Below, in pieces: positions 17,457-26,464 of a DNA stretch of 64,000 nt (within the stretch, counting starts at the first letter, position 1; every line of letters begins with the position of its first letter). The stretch comes from Pseudomonadota bacterium. Its GTDB lineage: Bacteria > Pseudomonadota > Gammaproteobacteria > Burkholderiales > Burkholderiaceae_B. The stretch lies in contig JAFAEO010000004.1 in the NCBI GenBank assembly GCA_023423975.1, positions 62,001-126,000 on the forward strand. The letters run 5' to 3'. The position numbers and the translations under genes are program-made. The notes beneath the pieces were generated by a model. The model ran no database searches. It saw only the letters and a list, made by a program, of their open reading frames with translations, and had not been told where the DNA came from.

Positions 17457-18249
17457 AGCAGCCCGCCCCACCCGACGCGTCACACTGGCCGTTGCGCTGA
17501 TCGTCAAGAACGAGGCGCAAAACCTGGCTACATGCCTGGATTCGGTCGCCGGCTGGGTCGATGAGATCGTGATTCTGGACTCGGGCAGCACCGATGCCAC
17601 CGAACAGATTGCCCGTCGCTACACGCAAGCTTTCTACACCAGCACCGATTGGCCGGGGTTCGGCCCGCAACGGCAGCGCGCGCAAACGCATGTTACCGCC
17701 GACTGGATCCTTTGGCTGGATGCTGACGAACGCGTCACGCCAGAACTGCGCGCAAGCATTGAAGCCGTGCTGCAAAATCCTCCGGACAACACCATATACC
17801 AAGTGGCAAGACTGAGCTGGGCGTTCGGCCAATTCATTCGTCATTGCGGCTGGTACCCGGGCCACGTTGAACGACTGCACCCCCGGGCCCTGACGCAATA
17901 CGACAATGCCCTGGTGCATGAATCGCTCATGCTGCCGCCCGGCGCCCGGCTTGAAACGCTGCAAGGTGATCTGCTGCACTTTACCTACGCCACGGTCGAT
18001 GAGCATTTGCGTAAATCGGCAGGCTACGCCATTGCCTGGGCAGAACAGCGGGCTGCCGCCGGCAAAAAGGGATCGCTGGCAACCGCCACGCTGCATGCAG
18101 TCGCGCGTTTCATCCGAACTTATTTTCTGCGCCTGGGCATACTGGACGGCAAGGCCGGCTTTCTGCTGTCGGTCATGGCTGCCCAATCGGTCTTCAATAA
18201 ATATGCCTGCCTGTGGTCCCGCACCCGGCAGGCCAAGCCGCCGCGCTGA
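17446..18249 (+). CDS. Family 2 glycosyltransferase (WaaE/KdtX-like)
   Basis: 267 residues with a GT-A fold. The nucleotide-sugar-binding start VALIVKNEAQNLATCLDSV, the DSGSTDATEQIA block and the metal-binding DxD in WILWLDADERVTPEL are all visible. The pattern matches the WaaE/KdtX group that adds sugars to the lipopolysaccharide core. It is translationally coupled to the MFS gene and followed at 21 bases by a GT4 gene. Confidence 0.85.
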   Translation: MPAEAARPTRRVTLAVALIVKNEAQNLATCLDSVAGWVDEIVILDSGSTDATEQIARRYTQAFYTSTDWPGFGPQRQRAQTHVTADWILWLDADERVTPELRASIEAVLQNPPDNTIYQVARLSWAFGQFIRHCGWYPGHVERLHPRALTQYDNALVHESLMLPPGARLETLQGDLLHFTYATVDEHLRKSAGYAIAWAEQRAAAGKKGSLATATLHAVARFIRTYFLRLGILDGKAGFLLSVMAAQSVFNKYACLWSRTRQAKPPR

Positions 18250-18270
18250 TTCAGCACGAACATAGTCATC

Positions 18271-19338
18271 ATGAAAATCCTGCAGGTAAATTTCGAAAAA
18301 GGCTGGCGTGGCGGTGAACGCCAGACGCTTTACTGCATGCGGGCGTTCCGCGATGCCGGGCATGAAGTGAGTCTGCTGGCCCGCAACGACCAGCCGCTGG
18401 CGCAAGCAGTGCAGCAGGAAAATTTTACGGTTGTGACGCGCCAGCGGCCATTTGAGCAGGCCTTGTATCTGTTGCGACATGCCCGTGATTTCGACATTGT
18501 TCATGTGCAAACTGCCGGTTCACTTACCTGGGCAGCCATTACCCGCCGCTTTTTCGGCAAGGCCCGCTTGGTATTTACCCGCCGCACCTCCCTGCCCGTC
18601 AAGCCGCAGCGACAATGGCGCACGCTACGCAAGTGGCGCAAGGTGGATCTATTTGTCGCCATCAGCCAGATGGCTGCGGCCGAGCCACGCCGGCTGGGGA
18701 TCAATCCCATCCTGATATCCAGCGCGATCGAGCCCAGGCAAATTAACACAGCGCATGCACAACAGGTTCGTGACGAATTTGCCATCGGCAACAAAAAAGT
18801 GCTGGCCACAAGCGCTGCGCTGGTTTCCGTCAAGGACCCGCTCACCCTGATTCGCGCCGTCGCCCGCCTGCACGCGCTGCGCCAGGACTTTATTTTCCTG
18901 CACTTTGGCGCCGAGGGCGACTGCTCAGAACAGGCCCGGGCGCTGATTCAGGAGCACGGCCTGCAACAGGTGTACCACCTGGCGGGCTTTCGCCAGAATA
19001 TCGAAGACTTATATAGCCTGTTTGATATTTTTGTCATGGCCAGTCGCGAAGAAGCGCTGGGCAGCAGCGTACTGGACGCGTTCGCCTTGCGCATACCCGT
19101 GGTATCGACCAATGCCGGCGGGCTGGCCGAACTGCTGGATGATGAACGCGGCTACCTGTGCGAGACCGGCAATGATGCGCAAATGGCGCAGGCCCTGCAA
19201 CAGGCGCTGGCTCATCCTGTAGAAGCCAAAGCGCGTGCCGACAAGGCATGGCAATATGTGCAGGACCACCATGATATAGGCCGCATGAGCGCGCGCTATC
19301 TGGCGCAGTTCCAGCAATTGGTCAGCCAGACCCGATAA
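18271..19338 (+). CDS. Family 4 glycosyltransferase
   Basis: 355 residues, GT-B fold. The N-terminus MKILQVNFEKGWRGGERQTL holds the acceptor-side glycine motif. The C-terminal donor site has the ExxxxG..LDAFALRIPVVST..GG pattern (EEALGSSVLDAFALRIPVVS). It probably adds a sugar to the lipopolysaccharide core or another envelope glycan, together with the preceding GT2 gene. The precise linkage cannot be told. Confidence 0.85.
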   Translation: MKILQVNFEKGWRGGERQTLYCMRAFRDAGHEVSLLARNDQPLAQAVQQENFTVVTRQRPFEQALYLLRHARDFDIVHVQTAGSLTWAAITRRFFGKARLVFTRRTSLPVKPQRQWRTLRKWRKVDLFVAISQMAAAEPRRLGINPILISSAIEPRQINTAHAQQVRDEFAIGNKKVLATSAALVSVKDPLTLIRAVARLHALRQDFIFLHFGAEGDCSEQARALIQEHGLQQVYHLAGFRQNIEDLYSLFDIFVMASREEALGSSVLDAFALRIPVVSTNAGGLAELLDDERGYLCETGNDAQMAQALQQALAHPVEAKARADKAWQYVQDHHDIGRMSARYLAQFQQLVSQTR

Positions 19339-19390
19339 CGCCCATCGCACTCTGCTACTCAATCATGACGTTCGTGCTGCATATTGCACC

Positions 19391-19852
19391 TCAGTCAATG
19401 GCAATCTGCGTTTCGAACTTGCTGCGATGAACCGAGAAAAAACTGCGCACATTCCGCACATTTTTCTGCGCAGTAAAAAAGCGATGAACCAGGGCGTGAT
19501 AGGCCGGCATATCGCGAACCTGCACAATCAATACGAAATCGGGACCGCTGGATACCCGGTAGGCCTGAAGAATGCTTTGCTCGTGGGCCACGCGCTCTTC
19601 AAAATCGCTATAGGCTTCTGCAGTTTGCACATCCAGCGTAATTTCAACAATCGCCGTCAGCGTGGTGGCCACCAGGGCCGGATCTACGATTGCCACGGTT
19701 TTCTGGATAATGCCATGCTCATGCAATTGGCGTACGCGTCGCAGACAGGTAGGCGCCGACGCATGCACCCGCTCAGACAGCGCCTGGTTGGTCAGCCCGC
19801 TATCCTTCTGCAGTTGCTGCAGAATGCGTTTATCCAGTTCATCAAGTTCCAT
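19391..19852 (-). CDS. Lrp/AsnC-family transcriptional regulator
   Basis: 153 residues: an N-terminal helix-turn-helix (DELDKRILQQLQKDSGLTNQ, then SAPTCLRRVRQLHEHGII) and a C-terminal RAM ligand-binding domain (PDFVLIVQVRDMPAYHALV). The frame opens earlier (19918), but the ATG at 19852 follows AAGGAAA and gives the standard MELDELD start. It is divergent from glmS. A palindrome at 19944-19960 in the shared AT-rich intergenic region is a plausible binding site. Confidence 0.9.
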   Translation of the reverse strand: MELDELDKRILQQLQKDSGLTNQALSERVHASAPTCLRRVRQLHEHGIIQKTVAIVDPALVATTLTAIVEITLDVQTAEAYSDFEERVAHEQSILQAYRVSSGPDFVLIVQVRDMPAYHALVHRFFTAQKNVRNVRSFFSVHRSKFETQIAID

Positions 19853-19943
19853 TGCTTTCCTTGAAAGCGCACTTTCGAGCTGCTGATCATTTAGTCCTCT
19901 GTGAGCAGGCAGCCACAAATTTGCGTCTTATTACAGCTTTGTA

Positions 19944-19960
19944 ATGAAATATAATTTCAT
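19944..19960. promoter_or_regulatory. Candidate Lrp-type operator
   Basis: Perfect inverted repeat ATGAAAT-ATA-ATTTCAT in a very AT-rich region between the lrp-type gene and glmS. A second, weaker copy (TGAA-TAT-TTCA) lies near 20006-20017. Spacing and composition fit Lrp/AsnC sites; binding is inferred. Confidence 0.4.
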
Positions 19961-20100
19961 ATTTTAATATAAATGAAATAAAACATCGTTTTTATTGATT
20001 AATGAATGAATATTTCATACGAGATTAAAATTAGAACATTAATTTCTTTGCTTGAGGCGCACAATACGCTTTTCCTATTCAGAATAAATGGAGTTAACGC

Positions 20101-21933
20101 ATGTGCGGAATTGTCGGCGCAGTAGCGCAACGTGACATCACACCGGTTCTTGTCGAAGGCCTCAAACGGCTTGAATATCGCGGTTACGATTCTTGTGGTG
20201 TTGCGGTGCATATGGACGGCGAACTGCGCCGTACCCGCAGCACGCAACGCGTCTCGGAACTCGAAACCCAGATCAGGGAAGACCATATTGCCGGCTTTAC
20301 CGGCATTGCCCATACCCGCTGGGCCACGCATGGCGTGCCTGCTACGCGGAATGCTCACCCGCATTTTTCCGGCCCTGCCAACGGCAAGCCGCGTATTGCA
20401 CTGGTTCACAACGGCATTATTGAAAATCACGACGAACTGCGTGATGAACTCAAGGGCCATGGCTACGTTTTCGAAAGCCAGACCGACACTGAAGTGATTG
20501 CCCACCTGATTGACCATCTGTATAACGGCGATCTGTTCGAAACTGTCCAGCAAACCGTGCGCCGCCTGACCGGCGCCTACGCCATTGCCGTCTTCTGCCA
20601 CGATGAGCCCCATCGCGTAGTGGGTGCACGTCACGGCTCGCCGTTGATTGTGGGTCGTGGAGAAAACGAGAATTTCCTGGCTTCCGACGCATTGGCGTTG
20701 GCCGGCACCACCGACAAAATCGTCTATCTGGAAGATGGCGACGTGGTCGATCTGCAGTTGCAGAAAATCTGGATTGTAGACATCGATGGCAAAGCCGTGG
20801 AACGCAAAGTTAATATCGTGCACGCGCATACCGCCGCCGCCGAACTGGGCCCCTATCGCCACTATATGCAAAAAGAAATCTTCGAACAGCCTCGCGCCGT
20901 AGGCGATACCATTGACGGTATCGACTCCATCGAGCCCGAACTGTTCGGCGATGATGCTGCAAGAATCTTCAAAGATATAGACAACATTCTCATCCTGGCT
21001 TGCGGCACCAGCTACTACGCCGGCCTGACCGCCAAATACTGGATCGAGTCCATTGCCAAAATCGCAGTGAACGTTGAAATTGCCAGCGAATATCGCTATC
21101 GTGATAGCGTCCCCAACCCCAAGTCACTGGTCATTACCATTTCCCAGTCTGGCGAAACTGCCGATACACTGGCCGCGCTCAAGCACGCGCGCACACTGGG
21201 CATGGAAAACACGCTGACCATCTGTAACGTGCAGACTAGCGCCATGGTGCGCGAGTGCAAACTCAATTTCATTACCCACGCCGGTGTGGAAATTGGGGTT
21301 GCCTCGACCAAAGCCTTTACCACCCAGTTGGTTGGCCTGTTCCTGCTGGCGCTGACCATCGCCAAGGTCAAGGGCCGGCTAAACGATGTACAGGAGAACC
21401 AGTACATCAAACAGCTGCGTCACCTGCCGACCGCCATTGGCGCCGTCCTCGCACTGGAGCCACAGATCATCGGCTGGGCCGACCGTTTTGCCAACAAGGA
21501 AAACGCCCTGTTCCTGGGACGTGGCATGCATTACCCGATTGCCATGGAAGGCGCGCTCAAGCTCAAGGAAATCAGCTACATCCACGCTGAAGCTTACCCG
21601 GCAGGCGAACTGAAACACGGCCCGCTGGCGCTGGTGACAGAACAAATGCCGGTGGTCACCATCGCACCGAACGACGAGCTGCTGGAAAAACTCAAATCCA
21701 ATATGCAAGAAGTGAGCGCGCGTGGCGGCGAGCTTTATGTGTTTGCAGACAGCGATTCAAAAATCAAAGCCAGCGAAGGCATGCACCTGATTCATATGCC
21801 AGAGCACTACGGCAAACTGTCTCCGATCCTGCACACCATCCCGCTGCAACTTCTGTCGTATCACACGGCAGTGGCACGTGGAACGGACGTGGATAAACCA
21901 CGGAACCTGGCCAAGAGTGTAACAGTGGAGTAA
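20101..21933 (+). CDS. glmS: Glutamine-fructose-6-phosphate aminotransferase (isomerising)
   Basis: 610 residues. Cys2 is the glutaminase nucleophile (MCGIVGAVAQRDI). The RGYDSCGVAV, THGVPATRNAHP and HNGIIENHDELR blocks are intact, followed by two SIS isomerase domains (CGTSYYAG; SQSGETADTL). It makes glucosamine-6-phosphate and feeds GlmU. GGAG precedes the ATG. The C-terminus (DKPRNLAKSVTVE) is the conserved sequence recognised by Tn7 TnsD, and the AT-rich accessory block begins just downstream. Confidence 0.97.
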   Translation: MCGIVGAVAQRDITPVLVEGLKRLEYRGYDSCGVAVHMDGELRRTRSTQRVSELETQIREDHIAGFTGIAHTRWATHGVPATRNAHPHFSGPANGKPRIALVHNGIIENHDELRDELKGHGYVFESQTDTEVIAHLIDHLYNGDLFETVQQTVRRLTGAYAIAVFCHDEPHRVVGARHGSPLIVGRGENENFLASDALALAGTTDKIVYLEDGDVVDLQLQKIWIVDIDGKAVERKVNIVHAHTAAAELGPYRHYMQKEIFEQPRAVGDTIDGIDSIEPELFGDDAARIFKDIDNILILACGTSYYAGLTAKYWIESIAKIAVNVEIASEYRYRDSVPNPKSLVITISQSGETADTLAALKHARTLGMENTLTICNVQTSAMVRECKLNFITHAGVEIGVASTKAFTTQLVGLFLLALTIAKVKGRLNDVQENQYIKQLRHLPTAIGAVLALEPQIIGWADRFANKENALFLGRGMHYPIAMEGALKLKEISYIHAEAYPAGELKHGPLALVTEQMPVVTIAPNDELLEKLKSNMQEVSARGGELYVFADSDSKIKASEGMHLIHMPEHYGKLSPILHTIPLQLLSYHTAVARGTDVDKPRNLAKSVTVE

Positions 21934-22016
21934 GAAGGCAAGCTGTTGTTGGATGTTGAAGAGAAAGAATAAAGTCTGTCGATTTTTATTTTCTTTCATT
22001 GTCTCTTAATTCACAG

Positions 22017-22054
22017 AAAAACCATCGAAATCGCAGAGAATTTCGATGGTTTTT
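22017..22054. terminator. Bidirectional terminator after glmS
   Basis: Perfect 15-base-pair stem (22017-22031 / 22040-22054) with an eight-base loop. It is flanked by A-run and T-run, so it works on both strands. It closes glmS on the plus strand and the small transcription unit at 22059-22219 on the minus strand. Confidence 0.9.
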
Positions 22055-22058
22055 CCCA

Positions 22059-22160
22059 TCACAGACATAAATTATTTAGACTACCGTAGCGTAACGCCAC
22101 ATCAAAGAGTCCCGTGTCGGGCAAAAGCCGTGAGATGAGACGCGAAAGAACGCAAATCAT
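22059..22160 (-). CDS. Candidate 33-aa small protein
   Basis: A 33-codon frame starting MICVLSRLISRLLP, preceded by an unusually strong purine-rich ribosome site (GAGGAGGGAGG, ending two to three bases before the ATG). It ends five bases before the bidirectional terminator. A well-spaced promoter lies about 30 bases upstream of the ribosome site. I do not recognise the sequence; it is mildly hydrophobic and basic at the start. It could be a leader or small protein, or the transcript may act as RNA. Confidence 0.4.
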   Translation of the reverse strand: MICVLSRLISRLLPDTGLFDVALRYGSLNNLCL

Positions 22161-22191
22161 TGCCTCCCTCCTCGAAAGATAGGTCTGGGCA

Positions 22192-22219
22192 ACGATAGGT
22201 GAGGTGAGCAAGTCGTCAA
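22192..22219 (-). promoter_or_regulatory. Candidate sigma-70 promoter (minus strand)
   Basis: On the minus strand, TTGACG (22219-22214) and TATCGT (22197-22192) are separated by 16 bases. It points at the 33-codon frame and the terminator, giving a predicted transcript of roughly 170 bases. Confidence 0.45.
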
Positions 22220-22521
22220 GTACTGTAGATCCTCAAGCTCTCACAAATCTAAAAAATCAGTTAGTTGCTTCGACTCTGCAATATCGTCGTGGAGCATTAA
22301 TCATGGATTCCTCAAGAGCCAAACGCGGCTGAGGCCCTGAGCCAGACAACAGCTTCAACACCCGAGCAATCATCACTCCGATTTACATTCGGCCGTTAAT
22401 CTATTGTTATTTTGTTAACAAGAAAATTCTATCGTGAACGCTCACAACTAATTCGACCTCGACCTGCAATTGCTAGCCTGAAATCTACGATCTATCTAGA
22501 GCATTCATCGTTTACCCTAGC
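22220..22521. other. Intergenic, nothing recognised
   Basis: About 300 AT-leaning bases between the small minus-strand unit and the lacI-type promoter. No frame, repeat or recognisable gene remnant was found. It may contain the left edge of the accessory block. Confidence 0.4.
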
Positions 22522-22566
22522 TTGACGCTATTTTATTTTGATTTTAGCATTATGGGAACGTTCCCA
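22522..22566 (+). promoter_or_regulatory. Promoter and palindromic LacI-type operator
   Basis: TTGACG (22522-22527), a 17-base spacer and TAGCAT (22545-22550) form a good promoter. TGGGAACGTTCCCA (22553-22566) is a perfect 14-base palindrome with the central CG typical of LacI/GalR operators, placed exactly over the predicted transcription start. This indicates autorepression of the regulator and of the operon behind it. Confidence 0.75.
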
Positions 22567-22576
22567 ATTTAATGCC

Positions 22577-23608
22577 ATGAAAATACCTAAACGTCAAATT
22601 ACTATTGTGGATATTGCCCGGGAGACTGGGCTATCAAAATCAACGGTGTCGCGCGCAATTAACTCACCAAAACAGGTGGCAAGCGAGACACTGCGCATCA
22701 TTGAAAAGGCAATCAAGGCACATAATTACATTCCTGACGGTAATGCCAGGTCGTTAGTAACACAACGCTCATTTACCTATGCTGCGGTGGTTCCAACGCT
22801 TGATAATGCCATATTTGCTAAGCTGCTCGAAGGTTTCCAGGCTATTATGGCTGAGCATGGGTTGCACGTATTGATAGCAGCCAGCAACTATAACGCAGAG
22901 GATGAGATGGCGCAGTTGCGAACGCTGGCGCAACTGAATATCGGAGGAATAGTGCTGGTCGGCGCTTCTCGTGCCTCTGAGGTTTATGAATTTCTCGATA
23001 GCCGTAAAATTCCTTATGTTATTACTTCGGCATTTGATGAGAACGTTCCCAGTATTGGTTGGGATAATAAAAAAGAAGCATTCAGGCTGGCCGATTTGCT
23101 TCTGGATCTTGGGCACCGACGCATCGGTGTCATAGGCGGTATCACTCGTGACAATGATCGTGCTGTAGCACGTATAACCGGGTACCACGAAGCAATGCGT
23201 GCCCGGGGGATCGAACCGGATCAGTCGCTAACGATTGAGTGCGCCTACGACATTCCATCCAGCAGAGCGGCCATGCGTAAATTTCTTGAGCTTGCGCAGC
23301 GGCCCACGGCAGTCGTGTGCGGGAATGATGTACAGGCATTTGGTGCAATCTTGGAATGCCAGGCGCAGAAAATCAGCATTCCGAAAGATATCTCAATCAC
23401 CGGATTTGATGATTTGGCTATGGCGGCACATTTTCACCCTCCTCTTACAACCATGAGATCTCCAGCCATACAGATGGGACAACGAGCAGCCGAGATGCTG
23501 CTGGCAGTCAGCGCCGGGAATCCCATGCCCGAAAGTACGCGACTCGAACTTGAGTTGATTTTGCGACAAAGCACCGGTCCTGCGCCAACCAAACTTTCTT
23601 CAAACTAA
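22577..23608 (+). CDS. LacI/GalR-family transcriptional repressor
   Basis: 343 residues. The N-terminal helix-turn-helix reads ITIVDIARETGLSKSTVSRA with the hinge NARSLVTQRS. A periplasmic-binding-protein-like effector domain follows. The frame is open from a TTG at 22538, but that would place the operator inside the gene, so ATG 22577 is preferred. It begins an operon-like series on the same strand (transketolase pair, reductase, TRAP transporter). The effector is probably the imported sugar, acid or a phosphorylated intermediate. Confidence 0.9.
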   Translation: MKIPKRQITIVDIARETGLSKSTVSRAINSPKQVASETLRIIEKAIKAHNYIPDGNARSLVTQRSFTYAAVVPTLDNAIFAKLLEGFQAIMAEHGLHVLIAASNYNAEDEMAQLRTLAQLNIGGIVLVGASRASEVYEFLDSRKIPYVITSAFDENVPSIGWDNKKEAFRLADLLLDLGHRRIGVIGGITRDNDRAVARITGYHEAMRARGIEPDQSLTIECAYDIPSSRAAMRKFLELAQRPTAVVCGNDVQAFGAILECQAQKISIPKDISITGFDDLAMAAHFHPPLTTMRSPAIQMGQRAAEMLLAVSAGNPMPESTRLELELILRQSTGPAPTKLSSN

Positions 23609-23622
23609 AACAAGAGAATTAC

Positions 23623-24486
23623 ATGAATGTAATGTCAGACACGCCAATAAAACGTTCTGCCCAGAGTCTTGAACTGATGGCATATGAACTTCGCTGTAAT
23701 GTCGTCACACTGGTTGCCGGAACCGGCCAAGGTTACGTGCAACAAGGTCTGGGAGCCGCTGATCTATTCGCTGCGCTTTATGGGCGAGAGTTGAACTACA
23801 GGAAAGACGAACCAAACTGGCCGGATCGGGACCGGTTTCTTCTGTCTACTGCACATAATTCAGCAATCTTTGGCGCTGCGCTCGCCCAGGCCGGCCTGCT
23901 GCCCAGCGACGTATTAACGACATATTGCCAAGATGGCTCACCGTATGAGATCAATATGTCCGAACGATTAGGCCCCATCGTCGAGGCAACCTGCGGTTCT
24001 TTGGGACAGGGTTTATCAGTCGCTGTAGGCATGGCATTGTCAGGAAAACGCAAGAAAAGTTCTTATCGCTGTTATGTGATGCTGGGTGATGGCGAATTGC
24101 AGGAGGGTCAGGTCTGGGAAGCAACCATGGCTGCCGGCCATTATGGCCTGGACAATCTTTGCATGGTCATAGACTGGAACCAGATGCAGGTGGAGGGCGA
24201 TACTGAATTGGTCATGAACATGGAACCTGTAGCTGACAAATTCATTGCATTCAATTGGAATGTTCTCAAGATTGATGGTCATGATATTGATGCAATTGTC
24301 GATGCCTTTGATAAGGCAAGGCTGTTTCGTGGTCAACCGACAGTAATAATCGCACGTACGTTAGTGGGTAAAGGAGTCCCAAGTTTGGAAGGGATACTTG
24401 GACATAATTTGAAGTTACCGCCAGATATGGCCGACAAGGCATTACGTGAATTACATGAATCAAAACCGGCAGTGAGGGAGAACTAA
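23623..24486 (+). CDS. Transketolase, N-terminal (thiamine-diphosphate-binding) subunit
   Basis: 287 residues matching the first half of transketolase: HNSAIFGAALAQAG, the TPP-binding GDGELQEGQVWEA...N stretch (GDGE-x22-N type, with WNQMQVEGDT), and LGQGLSVAVGMALS. It needs the C-terminal subunit in the next gene, two bases away. Split transketolases act in specialised sugar pathways as well as in pentose metabolism; examples are apulose-4-phosphate transketolase and the sulfofructose transketolase SqwGH. Context favours a specialised role. Confidence 0.9.
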   Translation: MNVMSDTPIKRSAQSLELMAYELRCNVVTLVAGTGQGYVQQGLGAADLFAALYGRELNYRKDEPNWPDRDRFLLSTAHNSAIFGAALAQAGLLPSDVLTTYCQDGSPYEINMSERLGPIVEATCGSLGQGLSVAVGMALSGKRKKSSYRCYVMLGDGELQEGQVWEATMAAGHYGLDNLCMVIDWNQMQVEGDTELVMNMEPVADKFIAFNWNVLKIDGHDIDAIVDAFDKARLFRGQPTVIIARTLVGKGVPSLEGILGHNLKLPPDMADKALRELHESKPAVREN

Positions 24487-24487
24487 T

Positions 24488-25480
24488 ATGGGTGCTAGTC
24501 TGGATGATTTGAAGGTTGATGATTTTATTGCTCGAGGGCAGGCTGAGGAAATGCCTCGCGCATACGGCGATGCCCTGTTCGCCGAAGCTGAACGTCGTCC
24601 TGAGCTGATCTGCCTTTGCGCTGACCTTGTGGCTTCAACGGAAACAGATCAGATTCGAGATCGACTCCCAGATCAGTTCGTTCACGTCGGCATTGCTGAA
24701 GCTAACATGATGGGTATGGCTGCTGGCATGGCACGCTGTGGCCACATTGCTGTGACCCATACTTTCAGTGTGTTCTCGACACGCAGGGCGTTTGATCAAA
24801 TAGCCATGCAGGTTGCCTATCCTCGCACCAATGTAAAAATGGTCGGCTTTTTGCCCGGCGTCTTAACCCTCTTAGGTGTGTCGCATCAGGCGATCGATGA
24901 TATTGCCCTGATGCGTGCATTACCAAATGTTGCGATTGCCGAACCGTCCGGTCCCGAACAGATTGCAGCGATAGTAAAGGCAAGTTGCGCCCGCCCTGGC
25001 CCCGTCTATATGAGGATGCGTCGTGATGCGCTATCCAAACGTCCAGAAATGACTGTCAGTGATTTTGATTTCGGAAGAGGCAGCATATTGCGAGAAGGTT
25101 CAGATCTGGTCGTTTTTGCGGTCGGCATAATGGTTGAGACTGCACTGGAGGCGTCAGATCGGCTTTCCGCGGACGGCATTGAAATTTCAGTGGTTAATAT
25201 GGCATCCATCAAACCGCTGGATACAGCGCTCGTCCTCGAACAGGCGCGTCGCTGCCGTGCCGTGATAACCGCCGAAAATCATTCCATTATCGGAGGCCTG
25301 GGAAGTGCTGTGGCCGAGTGTTTGGCTCAAGAGGGTGTGGCTGCTCGCCTGCATAGAATCGGGTTGCAAGATACCTTTGCTGAAGGAGGATCACGGGCAT
25401 TTTTACTCCAAAAATATGCTATGGATACAAATGCTATCGTTGCCGCAGCCATCGACCTCGTAAAGAAAAAGGATCAATGA
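24488..25480 (+). CDS. Transketolase, C-terminal subunit
   Basis: 330 residues with the pyrimidine-binding domain of transketolase (VGIAEANMMGMAAGMARCG holds the catalytic Glu) and the C-terminal domain (ITAENHSIIGGLGSAVAE). The gene starts one base after the previous stop and overlaps the next gene by four bases, so the three are translated as a set. The pair catalyses transfer of a two-carbon ketol unit; the donor sugar is not known. Confidence 0.9.
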   Translation: MGASLDDLKVDDFIARGQAEEMPRAYGDALFAEAERRPELICLCADLVASTETDQIRDRLPDQFVHVGIAEANMMGMAAGMARCGHIAVTHTFSVFSTRRAFDQIAMQVAYPRTNVKMVGFLPGVLTLLGVSHQAIDDIALMRALPNVAIAEPSGPEQIAAIVKASCARPGPVYMRMRRDALSKRPEMTVSDFDFGRGSILREGSDLVVFAVGIMVETALEASDRLSADGIEISVVNMASIKPLDTALVLEQARRCRAVITAENHSIIGGLGSAVAECLAQEGVAARLHRIGLQDTFAEGGSRAFLLQKYAMDTNAIVAAAIDLVKKKDQ

Positions 25481-26370
25481 TGCGTATCGCCTTTTTCGGC
25501 CTTGGAAAGATGGGAATTCCTATGGTCCGGCGCCTCATTCAGGGCGAACATCAGGTTGTTGGTTTTGATCTATCACCCGAGACCCAGACGCGTTTGGTAG
25601 ATGAACGGTTTACCTTTGGCGAGACTCCGGAGAAGACTGCCATCGATGCAGATATCATCATCACGATGCTTCCGAATGAGCAAGCCGTTGAGCAGGCCTT
25701 ATTTGGGGCTTCAGGTGCAGTAAAGGGGCTTCGCTCAGGGGCCTTGCTTTTGGAAATGAGCACATCGGATGCAAACTATATACATTGCTGCGCCGAACGC
25801 CTCAACAAATTGGGTATTCGGTCCATGGATGTTCCCGTTTGTCGGGGCATGAGTGAGGCGACCCGAGGTGAGTTATTGGTGCTTGCCGGCGGCGAATCCG
25901 ATGATTTGGCAACCGCTATGCCAGTGTTGAGTCAGTTGGGTAAAGAAAAAGATATTTTGCATGTCGGCCCGTTGGGTACGGCAATTCGACTCAAACTCAT
26001 AAACAACTATCTCTCAATGGTGAATATGGTCGTCGCTGCCGAAGGCCTCACTTTTGCGCGTCTTGCAGGCATTGACCGGGAGATTGCGATGCGTGTCTTT
26101 GGCTCAACACCAGCTGGAAAGGGTCAAATGTTGACGAACTTTCCAAGAAAAGTTTTGCGTGGTGACGTCACTCCCGAGTTCCCTTTGAAAATGGGCTTGA
26201 AAGACGTTACGTTGGCGTTAAAGCTGGGAGACCAATTGGGTGCTCCGTTGTTTATCGGAGCGGCGGCGAGACAATCTTTTGGATTGGCAGCCCCCTGGGG
26301 AAGATCAGAAGAAGACTGCACTTCTATGCTTCACGTACTTGAAGATATTGCCGGATTGCGGCCTGCATAG
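25477..26370 (+). CDS. Beta-hydroxyacid dehydrogenase, YihU (sulfolactaldehyde reductase)-like
   Basis: 297 residues, with the NAD(P)-binding start IAFFGLGKMGIPMVRRL and catalytic Lys173 in RLKLINNYLS. In ordinary 3-hydroxyisobutyrate dehydrogenases the substrate loop reads DAPVSGG. Here it is DVPVCRG, with Arg123. From memory, YihU uses an Arg at this position plus Asn and Ser after the catalytic Lys to hold the sulfonate group; Asn176/177 and Ser180 are present here. I therefore infer a sulfonate or other dianionic semialdehyde substrate. It overlaps the transketolase C-subunit by four bases. Confidence 0.8.
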   Translation: MMRIAFFGLGKMGIPMVRRLIQGEHQVVGFDLSPETQTRLVDERFTFGETPEKTAIDADIIITMLPNEQAVEQALFGASGAVKGLRSGALLLEMSTSDANYIHCCAERLNKLGIRSMDVPVCRGMSEATRGELLVLAGGESDDLATAMPVLSQLGKEKDILHVGPLGTAIRLKLINNYLSMVNMVVAAEGLTFARLAGIDREIAMRVFGSTPAGKGQMLTNFPRKVLRGDVTPEFPLKMGLKDVTLALKLGDQLGAPLFIGAAARQSFGLAAPWGRSEEDCTSMLHVLEDIAGLRPA

Positions 26371-26464
26371 AACCATGCTTGCTTGGAATTTGTTCAAGCA
26401 AGTGATCAATTTATTTATATTTATACAAACCGGCGTCAGACCGGACAATATCAGGAGACATGCC

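Noticed and set aside
21935..22060. Tn7 or other transposon end directly after glmS
   Set aside because: No repeated 22-base end motifs or target duplication were seen, and no transposition gene is present in the window.
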